Assembly: GCA_905116865.2 (NCBI GenBank)
Contig: CAJHNH020008543.1
Span: 1,428,045 to 1,492,044, forward strand
Reading direction: 5' to 3'
DNA length: 64,000 nucleotides
Source: Candidula unifasciata
Lineage: Eukaryota > Mollusca > Gastropoda > Stylommatophora > Geomitridae
The number at the start of each line of letters is the position of its first letter. The stretch's first letter is position 1. Below, piece after piece: positions 21,182 through 31,115 of the stretch. The notes under the pieces were generated by a model. That model made no database searches and was not told the DNA's origin. It worked only from the letters and a program-made list of their open reading frames with translations. The position numbers and the translations under genes were made by a program.

Positions 21182-21600
21182 CAATGCAATATAATGAGAA
21201 CGTAAGCCCCCCCCCCTTCCCCCCCCCCTAATATTATATCAATGTAACAGGATATGCTGCTGGATCCAGATTTTCTTGACCAGCCTGTGCTTGATCAGTT
21301 ACATGACTAGTACAAAAGTTTTTTGGGTTTTTTTCAAGAATAAGAGGTGCTTGTACTCATCACAAAGTATTTATTACAGTGGCGCTGAAAATAAAACAGA
21401 TCTATTGAAAAAAGGTGCCAGTTCTGCATACTACCAGAAACAAATTTCCTGATTAGTACACAAATCACCTCCCAGACAATATCCAGCATTGATTTTAACA
21501 GTCTGTCTGTTCTATCTATAGTGGATAAACTAAATAATCCACCACAGAACATTCCACTACCTTAAGGAGGTGACAACACTCATGCCCAATTTTTTTTTCC
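20905..21600. other. Upstream of the ankyrin gene; simple repeats, otherwise unassigned
   Basis: The first ~100 bp (TTGACAGGATTTTCAAACTTG) resembles the region above the 1-1064 paralogue (CTGACAAGACATTTAAAACAG), so the duplication includes 5' flank. A (TA)n tract lies at about 21119-21170 and two C runs at 21207-21228. No gene is seen beyond them. Confidence 0.6.
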
Positions 21601-22957
21601 CCTCTTTTCTATATTACAGCCTAGCTGTAAACCACAACACAAGGTGCCAACCGCCCTCTTAAGGGCGAATGAATATTACCCATGACATGAACATTGAGCA
21701 TCAAGTCGCCACCATCGCAGGCTAGCTGTTAACCCTAAAATCGAACGGGAAAAAAAGCGTAGATATGGCAGCCTAGCTATAAAACACAACAAAACATGGC
21801 AGCCACCCAGTTAGCCCCCCCCCCCCCCCAAATTATATTACTCAGCGGGGAATCATGCAAGTAAAATGAGAAATGCTTACAACTACGCTACTAAACACAC
21901 AAGCATTTAGTAGAAATGAAAGTATATAATATTATAAAGTATATAGTAATAATGGGAAGTTAGGCGTTACACAGTAAAAGCTGGCAAATTGTTAAAAATT
22001 TATCCGGGCGGGCAACGAAACAAATAATGTTTTGACTGTTGCTGGAGCTACGTCGTTCGTGATTTGTCCGATTTTATGACAAAAAATAACGCTTTGAGTC
22101 AGAGGCAACGTTGTGTGCAAATTTGAAAGCAATAGATTCAGTATTTTCCGAATTTAGAGCTAACGACACCGGAAAATTAAGATTTTGGCGCTTCTTTGAA
22201 TCGTTCCCCAAAATGGCGGCTGTAATATGATGGCGTTCAAAAAGGAGCTAAATTGGTCAATTTCTGGCCATAAAATATCCAAAAATATCCGAATGCGGGG
22301 TCAGTTCTATTAAAAATATATGTGCCGGCTCCGAATAACGAAACAAATGCTCTGACAGGGTCTGGGCCATACGTTGCTTGCCGACCTGCTTCTGCGAGTG
22401 TGCCTCACGGCCAAGAGTTTCCCCCGCGCCGCTACGCGCGGCGCGGATGGGGGCTAAACTAGATGGCTGGGACTCACGAGTGGCAGCTACCGCATCTCCT
22501 GCAACTTCCTCCAGTTACTGTACTCGTGAGTCCCAGGCACCTAGATACGCTCGGCGATGAGTTTAATCGCGTTTGGCGCATGCCGACAAGTCTGACATCT
22601 ACCGCTCCAATCGGAAGAACACAGTATTGCTAATCGGCTTTCATCGTCTGTAATGTCTCTAAATTGGTCAACGGTCGCTAATATCGTCTGCTAGTATCGT
22701 CGTCTGCAGAAACGCTCGAAATTGTTGTCAACCGTCTGTATTTATCGTCTGCTACTACTACCGTGTGCAAATGTTGATATTGGTTGTCAAGTAATCCTAG
22801 TTTTGCCGCGATTTGTTCGTTGGCAGAAAGTCCGTATTTTAGATATACGCGAACACTGTCGTTCGGATATTTTTGGATATTTTATGGCCAGAATGTGGCA
22901 TGCCGCCATTTTGGGGATTTATCAAAGAAGCGCCAAGATTTTTATTAATAATATAGA
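21600..22957 (-). mobile_element. Helitron-like element copy 1, interrupted and 3'-truncated
   Basis: The body (21600-22186) matches the elements at 55131-56874 and 62366-63915: CTAGCTGTAAACCACAACAC, CAACGAAACAAATAATG, GTGTGCAAATTTGAAAGCAA. Its 5' end is at 22957 on the minus strand (TCTATATTATTAATAAAAAT, preceded by A). A TIR element (22187-22934) sits between the body and this end. The 3' CTAG terminus is missing and no helicase gene is present. Confidence 0.7.
22187..22934. mobile_element. TIR element with 8-bp duplication inside the Helitron-like copy
   Basis: Termini GGCGCTTCTTTGAATCGTTC and the reverse complement of GGGGATTTATCAAAGAAGCGCC match. The arms extend ~110 bp (CCCCAAAATGGCGGC, TGGCCATAAAATATCC, AAATATCCGAA). 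AAGATTTT is duplicated at 22179-22186 and 22935-22942. The interior holds the palindromic module (22323-22560) also found at 3680-3950. No transposase is present. The 8-bp duplication would suit hAT; the TIR start is not the usual CAGGG. Confidence 0.8.
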
Positions 22958-23084
22958 TTCTGCGTACGACTCTGACTCTGATCATCTAACATAGCAACTA
23001 TATAGTTCACTAGTTAGTAAGTAATATTACTAATATTATTATACATGAAAAACCATCAAGCCATGACTATCTATCACCCAGAAT

Positions 23085-23320
23085 TAACAACAAATTGACA
23101 ATGTTTATCCAAAGGTGATGACTGACAACAACAATAAAAATTCTGCTCTCGGTTGTGGAGATTCCTAGTTACAGGATAGGTTCACTGGATATATTATTAC
23201 AATTATTTCCTGCTCGTGTTGACACCGTCAGCACACTGTTGTTTTGAATCTCCCACGTGTCACGTGATCTTACCACTTCCGGGACCTGGTTACAATTCGT
23301 CATTTTCTAAACAAATTTTT
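23085..23320. repeat. Dispersed repeat family 2, copy 2
   Basis: ACAAATTGACAATGTTTATCC and TCACGTGATCTTACCACTTC-CGGGACC match 5600-5870 in order. Confidence 0.65.
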
Positions 23321-23569
23321 TGAAAAACAATTACTTAACTCTTTCAGTCCCAGTGATGTCGCATATCACACCCCCCCCCCCCTTTTTTTTCCCCCACCTC
23401 CGTCCCGCCGCCGCGTAGAAAGCACTCGCCAAAGGCCATGAAAAGGACTCCTGCAGTATTAATGAGATCAAGGTCCGCCTGTATAAAAATATAGAAGGCC
23501 GTGATGAGATCTAAGGAGACCCAAACACTGTCCCGATCGGTGACGAAGTTGTCTGGTCGCTGATGACCA

Positions 23570-23671
23570 TGACCTGGAGAAAATATCAAAAAGACACTTG
23601 CCATTCTGCACGGAGCATGCCTGTCTGCACCTTTCTCAACATGCGGCGTGAGTCAGTTTCAATTACGGCAT
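23570..23671 (-). pseudogene. I-type LINE RNase H, 3' piece of interrupted copy
   Basis: The minus strand reads TYAVIETDSRRMLRKVQTGM and LRAEWQVSF, with the third catalytic Asp region (TDS). A further IFSPGHGHQ follows in another frame near 23583. It joins the 23921-24125 piece across the insertion. Confidence 0.8.
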
Positions 23672-23683
23672 AAGTGTAGAGCT

Positions 23684-23908
23684 GAAATGATTGTGGCATA
23701 TTGAAAGAATTCCAGACGCCAGAGAAGTAAAAACTGTATACACAAGGGCGATGAATGATCATAGACCACGAGGCAGACCAAGAAGATTGAGAGATAATGT
23801 CCAGACAGACCTGCAAACACTTGGTGTCACCAACTGGAAAAAGAAGGCCAACCAGAAGGATGAATGGAGGCAGCAATGAACTCAAGGGCTCGGAATGCTG
23901 AAGAGAGG
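23684..23908 (+). mobile_element. 5'-truncated LINE tail with 12-bp target-site duplication
   Basis: The 225-bp insert is on the opposite strand to its host. It codes WHIERIPDAREVKTVYTRAM, HRPRGRPRRLRDNVQTDLQT and KKANQKDEWRQQ, then a stop and about 30 bp. AAGTGTAGAGCT is duplicated at 23672-23683 and 23909-23920. This is a standard target-primed insertion product. Confidence 0.9.
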
Positions 23909-23920
23909 AAGTGTAGAGCT

Positions 23921-24125
23921 CATTTTCAAGCCAGCGGAAGGCAGCGGTGACTGCCTCCACTTTCATTCTCAAAGTAGACGTTGTGATATCATAGGCCAGG
24001 CTTTGTTGCACTAAGCGATGCCCATTCGCTTTTTCTTTTAACCCCCACGCACTTCGTCTGCCTCTGAACACAGAGCCATCTGTATATATAATCACATCAC
24101 CTGAGCGGGAATTGTCATGTCTCAT
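23921..24125 (-). pseudogene. I-type LINE RNase H, 5' piece of interrupted copy
   Basis: The minus strand reads SGDVIIYTDGSVFRGRRSAW (first catalytic Asp), then KVEAVTAAFRWLENEL with the second catalytic acidic residue (Glu). Compare AVIYTDGSVIREKRSVW at 42262 on the plus strand. Confidence 0.85.
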
Positions 24126-24719
24126 TTCTTGAACTTCTGATTCAGCAGCACCAGCTGGCCAGTCCCTGCACTCACGACCTTAACTGACACAAGCCTGATT
24201 CCTACACCCAATCCTCTCCCCGCCCAAATTTATCTAGCGGGCACCCATGTCCGATTGTGTCTTCAGTTTGCACACCATGTGGCGGATGGTAGAAAGACCT
24301 CCAGATATAGAGGTTAGCCACGCATATATTGAATAAGTTGCCGTGGACTAAAACAGGCGATGGTCACTGAGAGGCAGCGAGTTAGTTGGTGGGACAGCTA
24401 ACTCTATAAAATACATTAAAACTCTACGACATAGCCATCGGCGGGTAAGAGCCTCCATAATCTCCCCCCCCCCCCCATGACCTGCTGGTAAGTCTCTTTA
24501 GACAAAGGCTACTGGAGTCAAACCATAAACAAACCGGCTGAAGGTAAGGGGAAATCACCGCTGTCTTATCCCTAGAAAATCGAAATCATGAGTACTAAAG
24601 CACAGTCAGATAACAATGCATTTCTATTTTTCAACAATATAGAATCAAAATCGACACACACAGATACACACTATTTTACCACAAACACGCGTGCATGAGC
24701 ACACTCACACACATTACTC
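24126..24719. other. Unassigned stretch
   Basis: A C run lies at about 24464-24476. No gene is supported. The start may be decayed LINE upstream of the RNase H piece. Confidence 0.4.
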
Positions 24720-25012
24720 CCCGTGTGAGTTCCGGGGCCCTATTATAGGGAAAACAAGAATAGAGTCTATTATAGACCTGCTGTCTATCCAAAAGAATGT
24801 CGTAAGAGTCGACTAACTGGAAGCTTCCTTCAAAGTCGGAGTGCACCTGCCTGAGAGGCAAGGAATCAACAGCTGCATGCAAATGAGTCACATGTGTAAA
24901 ACAGATGCACACGCAACACTCAGGTTCTGGAACAAGACTATAAGTCCAGAAGTGGACGAACAACCAGAACTGTCCGCCGGAGTTTTACAGCCGGTGAACG
25001 TGAAGAAGAAAA
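24720..25012 (+). repeat. Dispersed repeat family 1, longest copy
   Basis: It runs from CCGGGGCCCTATTATAGGG through GAGTCGACTAACTGGAAGC, GAGAGGCAAGGAATCAACAG, TGTAAAACAGATGC, AGTCCAGAAGTGGACG and GAGTTTTACAGCCGGTGAAC to GTGAAGAAGAAA. Confidence 0.65.
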
Positions 25013-26385
25013 CACATTACATTTTGTTCAATCTCAGAACGGCGTACGGGAAGTATACATCATTATAATAAATATCAGAACGGAGCAGAAATGCCCAGTG
25101 TATTTTAAAACATGACGTCGTTTGTTTAAGAATGTATTTTATTCGTTTATCCTCGACCAGGTTTAGAAATCAGAGCTATAACTTATCTAGTCTAGCATTC
25201 AGATACATGGTATAAATCATTTATTAAATGCAATATGTGTTCATAGTTTAATGTGTAGCAGCAATAATTTGCACCACCTGCAGTTAGCTTAGGGCCTTCT
25301 TAGCACAGAAGAAATCACGAGTTCTTCTTTCGACGATCTTCTTCTTGTAATTCAATCAGCGACCGTAAAGTTTAGCTTGCACCGGTGTTTTTCTTGGCCA
25401 CAAGTTTTGCCTTGATGTGTAGAACAGTGGTTTGTTGTCTCCGTTAGTGTATTTTATATATAGATACACACACGCGCGCGCGCACACAGTACACGCACAG
25501 CTCTGAATGTCGCCAACTTAAAACCAGGGAAACAATTACAGTGCTTACCAATTTCAACGAAGAATGGACAAGAGAAGAATATTACCCAAAAAAAATACAG
25601 CCTTTGTGAGGGAAATGACAAAGAAAGCAAACATAAGATAGAACTTCGGCTAATCAACCTACTCATACAAATCAATACTATGATAATTGGAAACAAACAC
25701 GTACTTTAAACAGCAGTCTGATGTGAAAGCCCAGTAAACAATTTTAAGAACCAAAATTTTCAAATAAGATATTACATGTTAATTTAATTTCACATTATTA
25801 TTTTTTTTTACATCAATATATAATTATTTTACATCTCCAATGGGGCAGGGGGTTGAGGGGAGCATCAAACAATTTTTAAATTAAGTGCATTTATTGTACT
25901 TGTAATAATCTGTTATGCTAACATTTTCTTAGTTGAAATTATAAATAAAATATTTTTTAAACTGTAAAACAAAAATCCAAGGATGTTTTTGTTCTCATGT
26001 GAGGTTTGCAAATGTCATTAAAAATCAAATTAATATGATAACATGTGCAGCATTTAATTGTAGATTAAGAACACAATCTGACCAAAACATAATTGGTAAA
26101 ATTGAATAAATTAGAAGAAATTACATCGTTTACTTGTGTTCAATAATCACATAACAGGAAATTATACTGGAAAATAAAAATTTGGAAAAATAAAATCTAA
26201 CAGTAGTAAATATCTATCAAAGAGGTGCCTGATACCCTTTTTTTTTTAAACATAACATAACGATTTATTGTGCCACATATATATGTCTATCTATTGTTTT
26301 TCTATGCTTTATGTTGTTAGGCATCGCAGGCACAGCTAATGCTCCATTTCAGTTATAATATGCACTCATTAGCTTGCTGCATGCT
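25013..26385. other. AT-rich stretch, nothing recognised
   Basis: Long A/T-rich sequence with a short (AC)/(GC) alternation near 25465-25490. No gene, RNA gene or clear element. Confidence 0.5.
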
Positions 26386-26389
26386 TATT

Positions 26390-26535
26390 TTGTTGAGTTT
26401 AAGCTGTTACCTCCATCTATCCATCGTCTTCTTGGATTTCCACTGCCTCTTGATGTTTCCATTTTCACAGTCATTCTCTTGCAGTCGTGACACTGGGTTC
26501 ATTCTGACCAAGTGGCCAAACCATGTGAGTCTTGT
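26390..26535 (-). pseudogene. LINE C-terminal tail fragment
   Basis: The minus strand reads RLTWFGHLVRMNPVS and, with decay, the basic RxWxSKKTMDRWR consensus that follows in RTE-like LINEs. Confidence 0.6.
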
Positions 26536-26671
26536 TGAGAAGACTGTTATTGACAGAATTAGTATATGATATTATTATAGGAAGGTTTTCAGCAGGCAAA
26601 TTTATACTTTTCAAACATAAATGTGTAATTCTCCTTTACTTTTAGATTGACTGTATTCCCATTTCTGCTAG

Positions 26672-26813
26672 AATGAAGTTGATGCAGAATATCCAGACGA
26701 GCACATTTCTACTAAAGAGACTCTCGCTGAAGGCCACACCTTTGACCAGATGGATAATGAAATGCCAGCAGCTGTCAAGACAGAACAACCTGAAGTTTAT
26801 CTAGAATACCCAG
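26672..26813 (+). CDS. Zinc-finger gene A, N-terminal exon with SUMO-type motif
   Basis: An AG acceptor (TTTCTGCTAG) precedes and a strong donor (CCCAG|GTAAGG) follows. The exon reads NEVDAEYPDEHISTKETLAE, then GHTFDQMDNEMPAAVKTEQP and EVYLEYP plus one base of a split codon (phase 1). AVKTE fits the SUMO-conjugation consensus (hydrophobic-K-x-E). It is one copy of a ~39-residue module found three times in the exon at 49964-50311. Joined to the acceptor at 36995 it would give P-G-F-R-L-V-K-Q-E. The first exons with the start codon are not identified. Confidence 0.65.
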
Positions 26814-27184
26814 GTAAGGATAAAAGTAATGAAAAAGCATAACAAAGTATTGAAATCATCAGGACATAAGCATATTTCACTGTATCTTGTCAGGAAGTTG
26901 CATTAACACAGTGTGCTGCCACCCTAAAGGTCTTGGATTGAATCCACACAGAGGTGTATTTTTATCATTGGCCTTTGACCTCTGGTCCACCAAGTCTAAA
27001 ATTAGTACTGGAGAATGTCCTGAGATGTAAAGTCAGTGTGATGTTGGCCACGTCGCATAGTGAATGCCAATTTGTCTAAAAGAACTGGGGTCTAGCAACA
27101 TTTGTCCAGTGTCTTCATGGTGTGCAGAAGGTTTTTTTTCTTTTTTTTTTTCGAAAAAGATAATAAAGCAGAACATGAATCATT
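26814..27184. other. Intron sequence, unassigned
   Basis: Follows the donor. An A/T run lies near 27128-27155. I see no further exon. Confidence 0.4.
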
Positions 27185-27278
27185 TCAGCTGAACTCATCA
27201 TCATCATCATGTGCGCTGCCAGTTCACCATCCCTGATTGCCTGGAACAGCTCTCTTGATAATATCTCTACATGCCATC
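27185..27278 (-). pseudogene. LINE 3' end split from 34990-35375 by the Gypsy element
   Basis: The minus strand reads RDIIKRAVPGNQGW and a tail of ATGATGATGATGA, the 3' end of an RTE-like LINE. Its upstream half lies beyond the LTR element. Confidence 0.75.
27274..27278. repeat. Gypsy target-site duplication, left
   Basis: CCATC, repeated at 34990-34994. Five bases is usual for Ty3/Gypsy integrases. Confidence 0.9.
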
Positions 27279-27916
27279 TGTTGTAATCTTATAGTCCAAG
27301 AGTTAAAGTTTCTTCTAATTTCTTCTAGTGGTCACAGCGCAGGTGAAAGGTTCACACAGCGGCCACCGGTCGGGTCTGTTACCTGGGATACCAGCTAATT
27401 GAATGCTGGGCGATTAACACAAAGGCTCCTGCAGAACACAAAGGATTCGGCAGTCAAGATATTTTCCTTGTCCAAATAGGACGTTCCTTCTTTGTGAGGT
27501 TTTATTTAACCGTACTTACACGGGAGACAGTTTAATGTCTATTTATTTATTATAATGGCAGGAGTCCATTGAGAAAAGAGTGTAATTCTTTTATATTCTC
27601 AGAGTAGATAATAAAGAGTTATTATCGAACGTTTTATTGAATAATCATCATCATCTTGTGACGTGTAACTTTAATCACATTAAAGTTTATGTGGCCTGTC
27701 ACAAGCGTTATTGTTGGCTTGTAAAGATAGCAACTGTATTACATGATGCTGTGTCGGTGCCAAGTGTGCCAGTTATAGAATGCAGGACTTCACTGTAGCA
27801 CATCCATCAAGGAGATATCCAGCGGAATAGTAGAATAGGCACCCTAGGCCTAAATACTTGGTTCTTGAAATTACAGTGTACTACAACAAAGTGTACAACA
27901 AATTAAGTGTACAACA
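27279..27916 (+). repeat. 5' LTR
   Basis: It begins TGTTGTAATC and ends GTGTACAACA, so the ends are the inverted pair TGTTGT/ACAACA. It contains an AATAAA (in GATAATAAAGAG) near 27610. The bases after it (GTGGATGGCC) should hold the primer-binding site; I could not match a tRNA. Confidence 0.95.
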
Positions 27917-28305
27917 GTGGATGGCCAAGCCGGTCCTTTGATGGATTTATAAACAGTGTTGATTTATCCAGTGTTCTTACTACTGACTCATAATCGCTTG
28001 AACGAATACATTTAACTGTTCGCACATAGACGTTATAAATTAACGGATCCTGAAAGGAGTTATAAACTATTTTTTTTAAGTGTATGCAGTGCTAACGAGT
28101 GTTTCTAGCAGCTTTACGAACTTATCGGACATACGTGAACTAACAGTAGGCCTTAATTGATTTACAGCTGTATAAAGTGCTGGTGACATTAGCAGTGTTA
28201 TTTGACTCTATAGAATTACTTGTTTTTTTCGGCCGTAATTGACATTCTTCAACGGAGTTCAGCAATGGATGCTTGAGTTTAGCATCATTACTACTAGGTT
28301 CCTGT

Positions 28306-28490
28306 TCGCAGTACGTCGCCTAAGGATCGCAGTACGTCGCCTAAGGATCGCAGTTCGACGCCTGAGGATCGCAGTACGACGCCTAAGGATTGCAGTACGA
28401 CGCCTGAGGATCGCAGTACGACGCCTAAGGATCGCAGTACGACGCCTAAGGATCCCATCGACTTGAGGATCCACGCTTACGACGCCTAAG
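28306..28490 (+). repeat. 21-bp tandem repeat in the Gypsy leader
   Basis: Seven to eight copies of about GGATCGCAGTACGACGCCTAA lie between the 5' LTR and gag. As 21 is a multiple of three, all copies stay in one frame and produce spurious AVRRLRI and ILRRRTA repeat frames on the two strands. Confidence 0.95.
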
Positions 28491-29013
28491 GATCGTATCT
28501 GTGGATTTAAATCGGGTAATGTTTTTTGTTGACGGATGGGAGTTGTGTTGTGTGCTCGTTTCGTCTCATAACATATCCGAGGTATTAGAGTGAAAGATTA
28601 TCATCCATGTTTTCTGTTATTTGTAACTTTAATATATCAGCTCATTCAGTTTGGGACGACATATTAGTTCTTTTCTTCAGCTTTTCTTGTCAAATTGGCG
28701 GCTCTGATATAGAGGATATGCAAATATTCGTGGCCTTTCTGACAATTAGTCGCTAAAATTGTATGCGTTAAGTGCGTTTCCGTCGTCACGTCATTGGTGT
28801 GCTCTTCTGTTTACTTTTCATGATTTCTTTTTTATAACAGGCTTGTGGTGTCAACTTTATTTTTACTATTCGATTCTCTCAACGTTGTCGCTTTGTACAT
28901 TAGTTGCAGTGAACGAAGTGTAGCGTCTTGTTTGTCAACCATTGTTTGTATCATTTTTTTTCCCATTTATTATTATTTTATATTTTCTGTATTGCAAAAT
29001 ACGTCGAGCTATA

Positions 29014-31108
29014 ATGGCTTCCTTTGCGGATTTTGTTGAGCTAGGCAGATCTATGAGTTTAGAGGGGCCAGAGTTGGTCAAATTTGCCGAAGCCAGATTT
29101 AAAGAAATCACAGATAGCGTTAGAGAAGAAAGAGCGTTAGAAAGACAGCAGAAAAAAAATTGACTCTGAGTTGAAGATACAGCTTCTTAATGCAGAAAAA
29201 GAAAAAGCAGAGGCAGAAAGACTAAAACTAAAAGAAGAGTCAGAAATGCTAATTTGTGTAGAAAGAGAAAAGGCTGAACTACAAATAAGGTTAGAAAAGG
29301 AAAAGTTAGAGGCAGAACGGGTACTAAAGGAACAGGAAATAGCATTTAAAAGAGAGCAGATGTTGCAGCAGATGCAGGAAAGTGATAAGCAGCAGCAATT
29401 TAAAGATCGAGAATTAGAACTGTCTCACAAGCAGCAACAACTTAGATTCGACACTGAGATAGAAATTGCTAGAGTAGAAAGAGATAAAATGATTGCTATT
29501 AAGGAGGTAGAGAGCAAGAAAAGTGTGGAGATGGATCAGCTCTCCAACCGAGACAGGAATAATGGGTCATACAGGCCGAAGTTGCCCTTTTTAACAACAA
29601 ATGATTGTTTACACTCTTTTTTGGACAGATTCCAAGAAACGATGTCGTCAGCCCAGATTCCTGAGACACAGTGGGTAGCTCGTCTAAGAGATCTGCTAAC
29701 CGGAACAGTGTTAAACACGTTCACTAATTTACCGTTGGAAGACCGTGCATCATTCCAGATAGTGCGTCAGAAATTATTGGCTTCCCAAAATTTGACAGAG
29801 GAAAACTATCGTCAGAAATTCAAAAACATAATGCCTTCCTCTGAAAAAAGTTTTGGTGATTTTGTTGCCAATGTTAAGACCTTGTTTTCTAGGTGGACAA
29901 CTCTGGCGCAGGTCGGTAATTCTTATGATCGTCTAGCAGACCTGATGATTAGGGATAAGATTCTGTCCTGTTGTAGCACAGGATTGTTTGCTTTCTTCCA
30001 AGAAAGAAAACCACCTTCTATTGAGGAAATGGTAAAACTGGGTGAGCAATATATGAGTGCTCATCCTGGCAAGTCATTGAAAAAGGAAAGTTATACAGAA
30101 CCTATTCCTGCCGCATCTAGCATGCGCGTGAACCGCTCACATTATTCACAAAATAATGTTGCTCAGAAACCTAACACTTTTGGCAGAGCAGGTCACTTTA
30201 GAAGCCACAGCTATGATCGTTCCAGACGACCAGATAGAGCCTTTCAGAAGACAGAACAGTCACATAGGTACTTTAGCCGGCCTAGAGGTTGTCAGTACTG
30301 TTCTTCCTGGCGTCACCGATCAGACCAGTGTCATCACAAAGGTTATAGACGGGATGACGAATCTCCGACACCAGACAGGAGAAGGCACCATGATAACAAC
30401 CTTAAATGCTTTGTGTGTGGGGGGAATCACCTGAAAAAATTCTGTCCTAGAGTTACACCAAGACAGGGCAATGCAGTTCAGGTAGAGGACATAACACATG
30501 CCAGCCACAGCGATACAGTACAGGTCAGAGTTCGACCTGATATATTGTATCCTGCTTTGTCCGCTATGCCTACAGAATGTGGATTACCTCTTCATTTTGG
30601 GTACATTGGCAAGGTAAGATGCACAGTTCTAAGGGACACAGGCGCGAACGTTATCGGCGTGGCAAGATACTTAGTTCCTGCATCTGCCTATACAGGGAGG
30701 TATGCTAAATGCCGCACATTCGGTGGAAATCTTGAAAAATATCCACTTGCAATTGTGAAAATTAGATGTCCCCATTTTACCGGAGTTGCAGAGGTATGTG
30801 TTGTAAACCGAGGTTCACCAGATATCATTCTTGGTACAGTTCCAGGTGTGCGAGCTTGTACAACAGAAGATATTAAGAAGTGGAACAATGACAATGACAC
30901 AGTGGCCAATGCTGTTACACGAGCACAGCAGCAGCGCATAGACAGAGATAGTGCTCTCAACCAGTTACCAGAAGCACCACAGACTGATCGGATAACAATT
31001 GAGTGTGGTTTGACTGAAAACACACCAGTTTCAGCATCACCATCAGTCACTGCAGCATCATTTGCAGCTGCGCAGAAGGCAGATCCAACTTTGAAAAAGT
31101 GTTTTTGA
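29014..31108 (+). CDS. Gypsy Gag-protease (with one frame offset)
   Basis: The ATG at 29014 gives MASFADFVELGRSM. The frame reaches TGA at 29161 after a run of eight A, and the rest is one frame higher, open to 31108. The N-terminal ~120 residues are a charged coiled coil (E, K, R and Q heptads). Then come a gag core, a basic region, and two zinc knuckles (CQYCSSWRHRSDQC, CX2CX4HX4C; CFVCGGNHLKKFC, one residue shorter). The aspartic protease follows, with LRDTGAN as active site and DIILG near its end. Gag packages RNA; the protease matures the polyprotein. The frame ends after a five-T run (TTT TGA). Confidence 0.9.
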
Positions 31109-31115
31109 GAAAGCG

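Noticed and set aside
28239..28474. Arginine-rich repeat proteins (AVRRLRI, ILRRRTA)
   Set aside because: Opposite-strand products of the 21-bp leader repeat.
28306..28490. CRISPR-like array
   Set aside because: Units are directly tandem without spacers, in a eukaryotic retroelement leader.
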